From the NCBI RefSeq assembly GCF_040115645.1, contig NC_089559.1, forward strand, positions 2,418,001 to 2,482,000: DNA of 64,000 nucleotides. Direction: 5' to 3'. The DNA comes from Euwallacea fornicatus. Lineage: Eukaryota; Arthropoda; Insecta; Coleoptera; Curculionidae. The position numbers and the translations under genes are program-made. The notes below the pieces were generated by a model, which saw only the letters and a program-made list of their open reading frames with translations, did not search any database and was not told the DNA's origin. Below, piece after piece: positions 22,403 through 36,300 of this stretch (its first letter is position 1; the number at the start of each line of letters is the position of its first letter).

Positions 22403-25400
22403 ATGGAGCAGGAAGCGTCATCATCAATTTTTGCTCAAGGCCCAGAAGGCAGCACTGAAGAGAAAAAGTCTGAGGAAATTGGCAGTCGATGGCGAAATTT
22501 GCAAAAAATTCGACAGAAAAAGCAGCAGATATTGCTACTTCCCATGAGCAGAAAGTTACAAAAACTGGCTGTATACTCAAAATGTCAAGTAGGTATCTAA
22601 ATAGATATAAAGAAAAAGGCAAAAATATAGTGTACTTATAAATTATTGAATAGATTAGAGGAAAATATTCTGGGGCTTCTGTCGCGAGCATTGACGAATC
22701 AGCATTAGTTTCTTTCATTTCTTTACTTTTAAAGTTCATGTAAATACTTAGTCTAAAGATGTTATTGTGATTTTATCAGACAGGAAATGTAGTCCTGTCA
22801 CTGCAGAGTAGATTAATAAATATCTTCATCAGAATGAACTGATTCCTAAGCAGGCTTTGCTCTGGATTTGCTCCTAAAGAGGCTGATATAAGGTACAAAT
22901 TTGCAGAGCCCAGATTGAGGTATTAAACGGAACTGGTTGTATCTAACCTGCAGAAAAATTTCCCATGATATCCATTAATATGCCCAAAATACTTTCAAAT
23001 TGTTTTTAACCAGAACTCTACTAATGCATGCTTAGCTGACATAGGCCAGGCTAGTGCTACTAGTTCATTTTTAATGAGAAATAATCATTTGACTGAAGTA
23101 GCTAATGTGACGCGAAGCCATCAAATCTCAAAAAAGAAAATAAAACACACATGTGTAAATCTTAGGACATGAATAAATTTTTATGTTGAGTATGATGTTA
23201 TATGTCACATCTGATTTTTTTTCCTAAATATTTACAGGGTTCCAGCTGTGACTGCATAGGCTGGAAAAGGCCCGAAAGGTCTGAAGTCCCCTTTTCACCA
23301 GGGTTTGAGGACAGGTGTAAATGTGAACACACATTAGGTAATAATATAGTTTTTTCCAATTTAATGCAAAGCTGAATTTAATTCTTACAACAAAGATAAA
23401 CAAAAATAAGTGGTCATTAAAATAGTATTGATTCAGGATTCTAAGCTCCATATGAACTTTATTGCATAAAAATTTTGAATTTTTTAAACAATATATTCAG
23501 TTCAAAATCACATCAATTAACATAAATATCCACTGTTTTTGTACCTTCTTCATTCTCAAATTCTAATTCTGCTCCAATGTCTATGTAATTTTAGAAAGTC
23601 ATATATCCCATCTTCGTGCTAAGACTGAGGAAACAATTAACTGGTTATTAGGCATGGTTGTAGATGTTGATAATATGTACACTGCAATGTCTAGACAAGA
23701 AAATCCAGAAACCAAAAAAGTGTATTTATATTTTTACAAAGTAAGTCTTAACTTCTTAGGCAGTTGATATTTGAAAATTAATCAATTCCTTCAGGTTTTA
23801 AGGAACTGCGTTTTAACGTTGGAAAAACCAGTAGTGGAAGGGCCTGTAGGGCAACCGCCCTTTGAAAAACCTAGCATCCACAAAGCTGTCACCAATCTCC
23901 TTTTATACAAATACTCTCATATTGGTCAGGAATTGAAAACTATGTACGAAATGGTAAAAATATTGTTTCATTGCTTGAACACATGGGATTTTCCCACTCC
24001 AAGCAGTCAGAAAAATATAATAAATCCAGAAGAGGCCAAGTTGTATACTATAGAATATACTAGGTAATATTGCTTAAATTACCAGACAAATTTCACTTGT
24101 TCAGGGATTGCTCCTCTGGCTAGGTGGTTAGTCTTCTGTGAGATTCCTAAATTCTGCGATTCATTGCCGCATTACGAGACTACTCAGGTGTTTGGGAAGC
24201 GATTGCTTAGAGCTGTGTTTAAATACATAAGGAAGCAGATGATGGATCAGTTTCATAAAGAAAGAGATACCATGACATTCGGTTTGATTCTCATCTGCTT
24301 AAAATTATTTAAAATAATATAATGTTTGGCTCTAGAACGCAAAATAATGCTTCTGAACAACTTTCCTCCCTTTTTAAACCAACTCGAGGAGGAAATTTAT
24401 TCTCCAAATTCGCCCATTTGGGACCCGGAATTTAAAGCTCAGCCAATAACATTTCCTCTAGATAGCAGGGGTATGAATCGAGGTAAGTTGATTGAAATGT
24501 TTATTTTCGAAACTAAAATGATGTTGATTAGGAGCTTCAAGTTCCAAAAAAGGTGAATTTGAAAAATTGACTGGGGGACCTGTAGATAAAGATGGATTTA
24601 CCACTGTAACAGTAGCGTCAGGTATTGTTAATGAAAAATATTAGTGAACCATAGTAGTATGTGTTGGACGTGTTTATTAGGAAAAACTATAAGATCAAGT
24701 GAAGGGACTCCAAGAGAGGCTAAAAGGAAGAAATTGGCGCAGGATGAAGCATTCGAAGACATTACTACAGAGGCGGTCAATCAGATTATGAATGTAATTG
24801 ATGATCCGAATTATATGAGCAGCACCGATGTGAGTAACTTTCCATACTTAAAACAGGATTTTGATTAGTCCCAAGCGCACATTTAGATGGTTTTCTCTGA
24901 ACATCCTGCCCCCACCGACGAGGCTCCGAAATTGGAAGAGAAAAATGGTGTCATTCAATTGCATTTAATTGGTAATAATCTTACACAACCCGTTTCTAAG
25001 CAAGTGATGCTGTGGTTTATCGGGTTAAAGAACGTATTTTCGCATCAGTTACCGAGAATGCCCGCGGAATATATCACTTTGTTGCTGTTTGACCCGTAAG
25101 TAATTTATCAAAGTTTGACCAATATTAATTATTGCTTTATTAGAATTACCTTCGTGTTCTCCTTCATATTATTTTCTTGCTTTAGTGTATTGATCTTAAA
25201 ATATTTTATCTTTCTTTAAGGAAACACAGAACGATCGCTTTGATTAAAGACAACCAGCCAATCGGTGGTATTTGCTTCCGGCCCTTTTTTACTCAAGGCT
25301 TCACCGAAATTGTTTTTTGCGCACTAATCTCACGCGAGCAAATTAAAGGCTATGGTACCCATATGATGAATCATCTTAAGGACTATCACGTTTCGAAAGG

Positions 25401-26463
25401 AATTTATCATTGTCTGACTTACGCCGATAAAGAAGCCATAGGTAAATTACATCTACCAATGCGATTTCTTTCTGAAAACCTATATAGGCTATTTCGAGCG
25501 TCAAGGATTCTCGGATCACATCAAGCTGAGCCCATCGGTGTATCAGGGTTACATAAAAGAATACGAAGCTGCAACCTTGATGCACTGCGAGCTGAATCCC
25601 AAGATTATTTACACACAGGCGACGAGCGTGTTGCAAAGGCAGAAGAAGTTCATCAAGCAGCTGATTTATCAACAGCAACGATTGGTGTCTAAAGTACATC
25701 CCGGGATTACCTTTTTTAAAGACGGTTTGTTCAAGACCCCTACGCAATTAGTGGTTTCTAAGTAACCCAGATTTTTAGGAGTCAAAAGTATCCCTATTGA
25801 GTCAATTCCTGGTCTAGAAGAAACCGGCTATAAGCCCGCTACCCGTGTTACAAGAGGCCAACACTTGGAAGAATCGCAAGATGTCGATACTCTTACTAAT
25901 ATGCTGAAGACCGTACTTACCGCTGTATGTTCTTTTTTTAACATACAACAAATTTTATATATTTTTATGTTTTATATCTTCTAAACCTAAAGAGATATAG
26001 AGCGAATTAAACTGCAACAAAGTTGGCCATTTTGAAGTTTATAAATTAATAAATTCACGTTGACAATAGATTATATTACGGTGTGCCTTATAAAAGTAAC
26101 CACCTTATATACGGGTTTCAGGTGAAAAGTCACCAATCATCGGCCCCATTTAGACAGCCTGTAAGCAAGGCAGAGGTGCCTGATTATTACGACCATATCA
26201 AATACCCAATGGGTAAAGAGGCATTAGCTGTCTTAAATTTTTTTCTATTCAAAAATCGTTTGCTTTTAGATCTTAAAACAATGACCGAAAGACTGAAGTC
26301 GAAGTATTACGTCTCCAGGAGGCTCTTTATCGCTGATATGATGCGAATCTTTACCAACTGCAAGATATACAATGCTCCCGAGACGCTTTATTATGAATGT
26401 GCGGTGACTTTGCAGCAATATTTTCAGACCAAAATGAAGGAATTGGGTTTGTGGGATAAATAA
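22403..26463 (+). CDS. Gcn5: Histone acetyltransferase Gcn5/PCAF (KAT2)
   Basis: Catalytic subunit of SAGA/ATAC-type complexes, acetylating histone H3. Exons: 22403-22588, 23238-23337, 23595-23740, 23795-24063, 24124-24281, 24336-24482, 24532-24621, 24681-24829, 24887-25095, 25221-25441, 25488-25724, 25779-25924, 26122-26212, 26270-26463; phases agree and give about 780 aa (human 832-837). The PCAF N-terminal domain is present (CDCIGWK, INWLLGMVVDVDNMY, PPFEKPSI, CDSLPHYETTQVFG). The GNAT domain has the general-base Glu at about 514 in FTEIVFCAL and the acetyl-CoA loop QIKGYGTH (about 525-532). The bromodomain at about 685-780 has the acetyl-lysine Asn in IYNAPETLYY. Donors after 24281 and 25724 are the weaker GTTTG type. 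The start is the ATG at 22403; the frame extends upstream only via TTG. Confidence 0.96.
22589..23237. other. Gcn5 intron 1
   Basis: 649 bp, by far the longest intron of this gene; nothing recognisable inside. Confidence 0.55.
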
Positions 26464-27397
26464 TACACTTGAGTCTGGCAAGTTTCAAATATTGATAACA
26501 ATGAATAGCTTAAAAACAAAAACGTACAAAGTTGTTTTTATAATAACCACCCAATTTTTTACCCGATGACACCGTTTTATATTGCCATAACTATTTATAA
26601 CAAAATCTATTAAAATTCAAATATCGATGACTTGACGTTATGGCGAAGGGAATTGCCCAAGGTAATTAGTCGACAGCTAAGTCGAAAATTAACAAGGGTT
26701 AACGCTAGCAGTAGAGCTTATACAAAAAGACCAGGGAAGTCAAGTGTAATTGCGGGCCGCATTAAATGTCCCGAAATCTGGAAGCTGACCCAAGGATGGT
26801 ACTATATAAATTCTAGAAATCGAAGAGCGTTCGTCTAATTAGGGTTTTATAACCTCTGGTTATTTTTATTCATATTCAAAAATAATTTATTAAAATAAGT
26901 TTTTCCGAAAAGCGCATAAGACCTCATAATGATACCTTATAAAATAGAGATTTAATGGTCACAAACAAAAAAGTAACAAATTGCGAAATTGAAGTGTCTA
27001 TCACACTGTATGACTAATAAAATGCTTACAACGTTGCCATAGTAAAGTAATCATAGAATATTAAAAAAGTATCGAGCTGATTGCGCGAAAAACTGAACTA
27101 TTCAACAAAAATATTTAATCAGATTTACTTATAATTGCAGTTAAATGTCTCGATACTTTTACCGATAAACTGATAACAGGTAACAACAAATTTCTGCTTT
27201 TGATAGTTTTTTTACTTACTTTACTTTATGACATATGACGCATCACCCTGATTCATTATTTGACATTTCATAAACAGCTGACAATAAATATAAAAAAAGT
27301 TAAAAGAAATAGCTTGTCACCATCTTGTCACTGAATTTCGCCTTTCCTTTGCCCAAAAGTCTGAAATTTTACGATTTATCGGCGAATGGTTGAAGTA
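26464..27397. other. Intergenic, Gcn5 to UBR4
   Basis: This holds the Gcn5 3' end and the UBR4 promoter. A 68-codon open frame at 26632-26838 starts at TTG and resembles nothing I know, so I do not call it. In-frame ATGs at 27386 and 27398 are alternative UBR4 starts. Confidence 0.55.
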
Positions 27398-30300
27398 ATG
27401 GCAGCTAATAGTGGTGGAGTGGATTGGTCCCTTGTTCTAAAACCCTTTTTATCCCCGAATTACGAGCGGTCAAGCACCAGCGAACTTATAGAACTATGTT
27501 CCACAATAGTGAAGAGGTGACTGCTCTAATCTAAATTACGTAGAAAAATTCTCTTTTGCGGTTTTTTAACTCATCTCCCAATTTCAGCGAGTCCGAGGTT
27601 TGGAGGCCCAATTTCTACAATACCTTTACTGTCCTAGCCGCGGATTACATTAGCAGTAGCATATCAAAATGTAAGTATTTTGGCAGCTACTATACCATCT
27701 AGTAGGTACCAAGAATGTGCAATGGGTATTTTTGTTTGGATAGTGTGGGTGTGTTTCTAAGATATTTTTGAATGTTTAATAAGGAAGACAAACAAAGGCG
27801 TGTATTATCAATAGATTTCAGTCTGCCCAATTGCTCAATTCTATGCTCAATTATGGATTAAATTTTGGCAACTTATTTCAACTGGTTGACCCCTGAAGTG
27901 TAATATAATAAAATCTGATTATTTAGTTTCTTAATGCATTAAGAGTCATTTAGGGCAATTTTTTATATTGTGCCTTAAGTGCAGTTTTACTAAACCTCAC
28001 TTTTGTGTATTCAAAATCTCATAATCAACTCATTTATGTCACAAAGCCATCATAGTGGCAACCATGGTTTTCTTATAGATGTAAAAATTAACAAGATTCA
28101 GGTTTAGGTGAACTGAACTTAAGCCATGATTCAACAATTGGGCCTTGCAGTATGATTGCAAACACATAATTGTGGCAAATTTAACTAGTGACCACTAGCT
28201 ATATAAGCTATCTTTCTATGAACAAAGCACAGAAAGAGTACTGTATTAATCAACCTAATGGGATACCTTTCTTTTATAACTAATGTCTATGGTGGGAAGG
28301 ATTAAGAGCTAAAGGGATTATATTCAGAATCAGACTGTTATTTTTTATTTGTATCAGCTCTTAAGGATTTGACAAATTATTTGATAATTTGGATGTTGAC
28401 TTTTTTCAAATCTGTAATTGAAGATAAAAATTGTATACACTGAATGATTTTTTCAAAGTTTAGTAACTAATTATTATCAAGGTTTATCATATTTTAGCCA
28501 TTCACTTTGGCTATATTTTGAAATTTTCCTTTTTATTTTCCAACTTAATGTTTTAATATTATATATTTTGTTTTGACAATAAATACCAATCAATCAAAAT
28601 ATATTAATTTCTAGTGTCTGGTTCAGTGTCTGGAGGTCAACTTGAAATCGCGATAGCGGCATGTAGAGTCTTACTTAAATCTCTACTCAGCGCCCTCCAA
28701 AGCGCCAGCAGTGAGCAGTATCAAGACAGCGTCGCAATTGAACGCTATTTAAATGCGGTCAAAGTAATGTGCACTGGCACTGGCCTGCTTAGCACCACAG
28801 AAGTGTCCAATCTAGTCGACATTATGAAAGGAGAAGACCTGCCCCAACAGACTAATGTGTCACCTAGTGGTAGATGTTACTGGCGACTTTGAAGTATATT
28901 TGAAAAATTGGTTTTTATTTTTTGTAGGAAACGACAAGGAATCAGTTAGCAAGCAGGAATCATCAAAAAATCGCCCGGATTTGTCGGTGATGATATATGA
29001 AATGTTAACTTTGCCTATTCATGACTCTTCAGTCAGTACGTCCATGTCAGAGAATTTGGGAGATGCAGATCCTACTACAGAAATCAAAGTGAGCCCTAAA
29101 ATTGAAACTTAAAAAATCCTAATATTCATTCCATTTTGCAGAGATTATTTTTGATAGCAAATACTGAAAGCCTTCAGGCTCTTAGAGCTGGAGACACACT
29201 TCTTGATTTATGTCTAAATTTACCCACAATCAAGAAAGCCAAAGCAAGAATTGAGGAGGCCTTAGCAGGCAGGCCCTACAGTATCCCTTCTAATCACGCT
29301 GAAGCATTGGCACATAGAAATAGGTATTAAAAATACTGATTTTCCTTTAGATTTCTTAACATAGAGTTTGTTTAGTCTCCCTCAAACGGTATCAGAGATA
29401 ACTCTTGCTATATCGGCGATAAATTTACCTGTATTGGAACCACTCAGTGCTCCAAAATTGGATAAACTGTGCAACTTGGCAATGGCGGTTTTGCACTGTG
29501 CAGTGGCACAGGCTGCTGCAAGTGGATGTTTGGCTGCTGTTAATGTTGCTTCTCCTAAAGTAAATAATTTCTTTATAAAACTTGACTTTTATAATGTGAC
29601 TTATTTGTAAATGTTATTTTTAGGCTCAAGCTGCCAGTCTCAAAGAAGAAGATTTGGACTCTAATGCAATAAAATTAGTTGAAGAAGCCTTGAGTATGTA
29701 CTCCTATATTGGAGTCAAGATTTCTACTAGGGCAGGAACACATGTCAGTTTCAATATGCCAAAAAATTACTAATAAATACATATTTTAAATTTTTCACTA
29801 ATTAGGCTTATCAAAACTATCTTCTTGCCGGTGCCTGGGTACTTATATCAGGACTACAGACAATCCAGGCTCATTTAACACAAACCACCAGTGGGAGTTC
29901 CAATGACAGACCTTCCACACATCTTTCCAGGGACTCTAGGGAGAGAGATTCGGAACGACCAAGGCCCAGTCCGAGTAAACAAACCCAACAGGTAGTATAA
30001 ACAATGTAGAAAATTATGGAGAATGTGGTACTGACCTTTCTTAAATTTAATAAGTCTGACATTCACCAAATTTTTAACTTCCCTTATATCATCTACTCAA
30101 ATCCATGTCCATCATTTGACTGTTTTTTCAATTGTGTAAAAGAAAGAGAAACCATTTCGCAGCGTTGGAATCTGTATTATTTGTTAACAATTTTCGATTT
30201 TTAATTTATTCCTTAGGGCCGTGAATCTGTACCAAGTAGTTCCGGCAGCGCCGGATCTCCCCGATCGGGTCTCCAGAAGTTCCAGCAATGTTTTGGCGTA

Positions 30301-33300
30301 TTAAGCGTGGCTTTGGCCACTAAGGCATTGGCGCTGTTATCGGATCTGTTCGAAAATCTTAGCCTAGAAATGTCTGGAGGGTCCATCGGGAGCCTCGTGA
30401 CAGTGAGTTTGTTTTATTGTTATATCTACTGTAACATTTCGAAAATACATACAGTATTCGCCATAATTATTGTAACTTCTAAAATGGATTTTAATTTTTG
30501 TTTAAATCGAAGGGACAAATGTGCCATCTTGTACATACATCCTTTATTGAACTACCTTTACTTATCAGAGAAAAGGAATGTATTATCACTTCTTATATTC
30601 ACTGGTATATAAACAAATTGTGTTTCTGTGTTGGCCAAAATAATTGCAATTAAATTGTTTTAATCAAATAGTTAACTATAATAATGAAAAATAAAACAAA
30701 TTTTTAATATTTAATGTAAGTCCTTTAGCCCTCACTACATCTGCCATTTTATTTGGCAGAGAATTAATGAATTTCTCAATTAAATTGAGATCAGGACTTT
30801 CGAACGGCCTCTTTATAATAGATATTTGTTACTGTTCTTATCACTCTTTCCCCAATTTGGAAGGATGCTTTGGATCGTTATCGTGTTGAAAGGTGAATTT
30901 AAGCGGCATGACCTCATCTGTGTAGGGTACCAAAACATTCCTTAAAATGTCTTTGTATATAAACTTGTCTATCCTTTCCTCAATTTTGTATAGAGGGTCC
31001 ATGGCAAATGACGAAAAGCACCCTCACACCATTAAAGATCCTCCGCCATATTTCACAGTGGGATAAGTGTATTTTAGATCCAATCACTAGCTTTAGGTCA
31101 CCTTACGCGTATCACACCTTTACCTCTAAATAAATTAAATTTAAACTTGTCACTAAATACGACCCTTTTCCAATCATTTGGTGTCTAGTGAATGTGGTTT
31201 TGAGTGAACTCGAGCTTGGTTTTAATGTTCTTCTTCGAAAGATAAGGCTTTTTGGCATGTCTACAACTGTTTAAGCCATTTTCACAAAGTCTTCGCCTTA
31301 TGGTTCGGCTTGAAAGGCTCAATGACCCTACTTGGTGTATTTCACCAGGATTTTAATTGAAGATAGGAAAGGACTTATTTTTGCAATATTCAAAATTTTT
31401 CGATTCAATTGCTTGGAGGAGTTTCCTGGTCTACAAATGTTTTTTAATTGCATTATGCTGCCAGTATGAACAAATTGTTTGATGATTCTCGACATTGTAC
31501 ATTTATGAAGTTATAAATTTCTGGCTATTTCGACTTGCTTTAGGCTATTTTTATAAAAATTAATCACTCTGGTTCTAATGTCACCTTTATACGTTTTACT
31601 TCGAGCTATGATTGAAAATTCACTAAATAATAGTCGAACTGAATATAAGAACTGAGAAGTAAAATTTTCTCAAAAAAAAAACACGAAAAAATATATGGTT
31701 GCAATAATTTTGGCCAGTATAGAATCATAATTTCTTTATTCCAGTAAATATAAGAAGAGATAATATATTCCTTTTCTCTGATAAGTAAAGGTAATTCAAT
31801 AATAGATGTATGTACAGAGTGGCGCATTTATCCATTGATTTAAAAAAATATATAAATATTCTTTAAAAGTTGCAATAATTATGGCCGATGCTGTATGCAC
31901 ATTTATCATTTAATGTTTAATTTTTCCCAGATTGAGCCTGCGCCTCTCGCCATCCTCGGCCAGTTCTCAGCCCTTCAACGTGTTGCGCGCGTACTAAGCG
32001 CTGCCCCTCTCAATCACTTGCTATTTTACCTATCCATTGTCAGTTATCGCAAGGCGTGTTCTCTAAAACGGCTTATCCCCCCAGAAGGGGATAATTTCAG
32101 TCAATCCGATTCTACAGCCTATTTCGAGGATATGATCCTTTATAGCGATGATAATTCGACCGATGAAGGTAGGTTTTATTCCTCGGATAATCTGAATGTT
32201 TAGAAGTTATTTAAAATTCATTCCAGACGATGATAGTGAGCCGATCTTAGGCCAATGGTTTGAGGAGATTTTGGTCCCCCCAGAACCACAAGAATCAAAA
32301 TCTCCTTCAACGTCCGAAAACGCTGATACGAAGTCGAACAATCAAGGAAACAATGGACGTTCAGTTGTTCCGGAGAAAGGAGAGGTGAGATCTGTTGTTA
32401 AAAAAATTCTCAATTGTCATTTTTTAAAACATATTTCAGGTTGACGGTTATATATCTCTAGCTACCAGCATTTTTGTATTTTTAAACAAACATTTCCTTC
32501 GGTCCAAGTCGATTTTCGTGCAGCGCTACGTTAAAAATGGCTTAACTGAACAGCAGATGATAATTTTAGCGGCTATTATTCGAGATTTAGATCGGGAATG
32601 GCTCAAGTCTGAATTGGGTTAGTTTTGGGGCAATGTCCATCATTGAATTTGACTGAATTGTGAATTTTAGGAGGACAATATGTAGAGTTCTCTAACGCGC
32701 TCATGAAGTTTACCCACAATTTAATAACCAGCAATAGTTTGACGCCACTTCAGGCTTGTCTTTTGAATCATTTGGGCGTGTCACCGTGGAACGCGGACGT
32801 ACCTCATGCTTGGCCATTGCAAGTTTATCCCAGGACGCTGTCGGTTTTAGCACAGGTCAGTTGAATTTTGTGGTTATTTTTGTTTATTTTTTAAATCAAT
32901 ATTCGGCGATTTAAAAATTGTTGTTTTATGATTAGGTTCTATTATTGAGACCCCAAAATGAAAAGGAAGCGTCAGTGATTAGCATCTGGCATCGGTTGGT
33001 AAATACGTTGATCGAAAATGTTCTAAATCATCCCGAAGCTGCGACTGAAAGTGATATTGAAGGCAAGTAAATGCTCCCCCACATTGTATATTTTCAGTGT
33101 TCTCTAAATCTTATTATCGCAGCCGAATTCTAATATCTGTTGCAAATGTTTAAAAATTCCTCAGTGGGTGAAGCAATTTTACAGTTCTTAACTTGCCATA
33201 AAGCTTCCTCATTTTCGATGTCATTAGTTCATGCAACAACCGCAGAGAACTGTCCATCTTACAAAAATGTTTTCAAAGTTTTTTTAACCTCAGTGGCATG

Positions 33301-36300
33301 CTTAACTTCAAATACTACTTATAAATGGCCAAATAAATGTATCTATGTTTTTTTTTTTTGCATTTTAATAGTTTTAAAACGTCAACGTTATATATGTCAC
33401 TGCAAAAGACTGTTGACAATTTAGTAAAGTAATTTTATTTAACTTTAAAGCCATGTAAAAATCATGGCGTACGCGATCTTATTAACTACAGTACAATTTG
33501 CTTAAAACAAAGACTCAAGGGAAGGCAAATTTGCTTGCTATAAACGATAGCTCATTGATCTATTGTATTTTTTAATATTCTTGACGGGACTTTATAGATT
33601 GATCTTTATAACGGTGATTTTGTATTAAGTGTGTTCGTATTAAACGAGTTCTACTGTATTTTTAAGGATCGATTGTGATATCTCGATTATTATTCATTTC
33701 TTTGTTCACTTCACATGACGCTTTGACCGGCAATCAAGGTCGCCAATAAAGGCACATTTTCTCATTGGAATTATTCTCTCAGACTTAAATGTAGAGCACG
33801 CAGAAGTCCTCCTGTACCTCTTCCACTCTCTGAATTTGATGCAGAAAAAGTCGGTCGTTCTACTGATGGCCGGCGGTGTGCTCAGATGTTCAGAAATAGC
33901 GCGGAGCAGCCTTAAAGAATCACAATTACTCAACTTATCCCGACTTTTATTGTTGTTCGATTACATCATGAAGCACCTTTATGATGTACCCGCATTTCTG
34001 CTTGAAAAGGTAACAACTACTTTGTTTTGACATTGAAAGATGTCACATGTCCAAGAGGATGTAAAAACATTTATGTCACTGGGTGGTTTTCTCATATAGA
34101 CAACGTTTTCAATGGAAGCAGATAAACTTTGAAATTAAAATTTTCTCAGATCCAAAGGAATTTGTTTGAGCTTATTTACTTGAACTCTGACAAAGAACCG
34201 ACTGCACCCAAGCCCGAAACAGCTTGGGAGAGCATCGAGGACGCTTATCGGAAATTGTCAAATGAACTGCACCCTTCCCCCACTCCCCGCTTCTATAAAC
34301 TATCAAACTTGGAGGTAACTTTCGCTTTAAACTTATAAATTGTTGAGGCTGATTGTAAGCTTTAGGTCAACAACCAAGATTCTCCGAAACTGGATGGTTT
34401 GGCCTGCAAATTTATCCTGGGAAACTCGGACAAACTCAAGTATCACCTCCTCTTAGATGCTTTAATTGAAATCATGAATGTAGCGCATAATATAAACGCC
34501 ACTAGCGCCGCCAAAATGTCCGTGTTGGGTTTGTGCGCAACGCAATATTGTTTCACCATTTGTTGGAGGTTGTTGCATCTGCTACCGCCGTCCATACCGT
34601 ACATGGAAAAACTGGCTCAGGGAGAACCCTTGGCGCCCGGTCCCCTCTTGATGCATTCTTTAGTGTGGGGACCTCGGGCCGGACATAAGAACTTCAATCG
34701 GTGGCTCAAGGATTGTCTCGTTAAACAGGTGAGAATTTTACCAATGTTTTAAATCGCAATTGTGGGTTTAAAAATTGATTGTAACGTCAAGTAAGCCAAA
34801 TGCAAACATAGAAAAGCGAGTAATTGTAACATTAAATTTGAGTGGAATCCAACATTTCATTAAATAAAAATGATATATTTATTAAGATGATCGACGTTAC
34901 GACTTTTTATTTAGTCTTCTTCAGGAGTTCTTCCACATTAGGAAAGGGTATTCTTAATGGGATAATCATGAGTATTTCCAAGACGCTAAACAATTGTGAA
35001 CCCGAACACAGTAGAGGTTTGTGGTAAATGCAGCAGGCGAAGCTATTTGGCACATCTGACTATTTTTTTAATACGAAAGTTGGCTCTGAAGAAAGCTAAA
35101 TAAATAGTTGAAACGTCGGTTCTTTTTTCTTAAGTAGTAAGACATTTGTATTGTTCTCAATTTAAGATTTTGCAATGCATTAGAAGGCAAGGACGTGAAG
35201 TTGATCATATTAAATTTCGGGTTATAATTTTTGCGGCTTCTTCCCGTTTCGCATTGTACATTAGTAAATGAATTTCCCTATGAAAATCGTTAGTCAAAAT
35301 TGTTATTTAGTATTAGGAACTCCAAAAATGAGTCCGATAGTTACAGACCTAATAGTCTCTTTTTTAGGGAATGTATAATCAGAATATCGATAAACTACTG
35401 AAAGCTGTGTCCGATGCCGTAAATAATATCGAATACGATACAGCAGTGGCTAAAAAGTGCATATTAAATCTCATGCCTGAGCCTGCAGAAGGTGTGATAA
35501 CTAAAGAGGAAATGCCGCCCCTTTGGCATCTGATTTTGTTAGATTGTTTAGTGGCCAAAGTTGAGGTAAGGAAAGTGATAACGGTGATGCAATTCCATTG
35601 GTGGAAAATTCTTGTTTCACAGTTGTAACATTGCCTACTTTTGAAAATGATTCACTGTATGTTATTTTAATTTTCACTAGGTGTCTCTCGGCGAAGTCTC
35701 GGAACCAGAAAGTTCTCCAGTGACTATTTCGGAACCTTCTTGCGTCCACGATCTGGTTCCCATAGTTATACGTCTGGCACGATCAATTTTACAATATACC
35801 CGGTGGTCTATGTTCCACATGTGCGTCGACCACAGCGAAAATTCCGACAAGGTGTTATACAAATAAGAAACATTGAATTTTTGTTTAATGTGTTTCTGGG
35901 ATTATTAGGTTCAACTGAGAGATCTGGAGCTGTTAGATGATGTTTTGGCAATTTCCTCAAAAGAGAGTGTTTTATTGGCAACGTTACAACGGGAGATAAC
36001 ATCATTTTTGCCTGAAAATGTGGAATTGGGTGTGAATGAATGGACATATTCCTATTTATATTCAGGATCTCCGGTATTATTCATTTAACAATTCTCTGAA
36101 AGTCAATCTACTAACCACAATTTTAGATGGATTATTCTAACGACATTATCCCTTCTGAGAGTTACCTCCTGAAAATAATAGACATCCACATGTCATCTCT
36201 ATCAAAATGTGTGCCTTTTAACTTGGGTTATTCCCTGAAGCGCACCTTCGATAATTTGGCGACGTTCATAGTGCATCACGCCCCCCGAATTGAGAATACA

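Larger units (their letters stand above)
27398..33062 (+). other. UBR4: UBR4 exons 1-14 (N-terminal helical region)
   Basis: Exons: 27398-27516, 27588-27670, 28615-28869, 28928-29088, 29142-29323, 29376-29559, 29624-29743, 29806-29991, 30217-30402, 31931-32168, 32227-32384, 32440-32617, 32671-32855, 32936-33062. Landmarks matching human UBR4 are LPVLEPLSAPK, FGVLSVALA, SYRKACSLKR and DDDSEPILGQWFEE. Exon 14 ends at a GC donor (AAG|GCAAGT). The acceptor of exon 6 (29376) was chosen because an upstream AG would leave a stop in frame. Confidence 0.88.

Noticed and set aside
24064..24123. Apparent frameshift between Gcn5 exons 4 and 5
   Set aside because: The first acceptor (TTGTTCAG) breaks the frame, but the next one (CTGGCTAG at 24123) restores YTRWLVFC exactly as in human PCAF, so the gene is intact.
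26632..26838. Small gene between Gcn5 and UBR4
   Set aside because: It starts at TTG, has no known similarity, and lies in promoter/UTR space.
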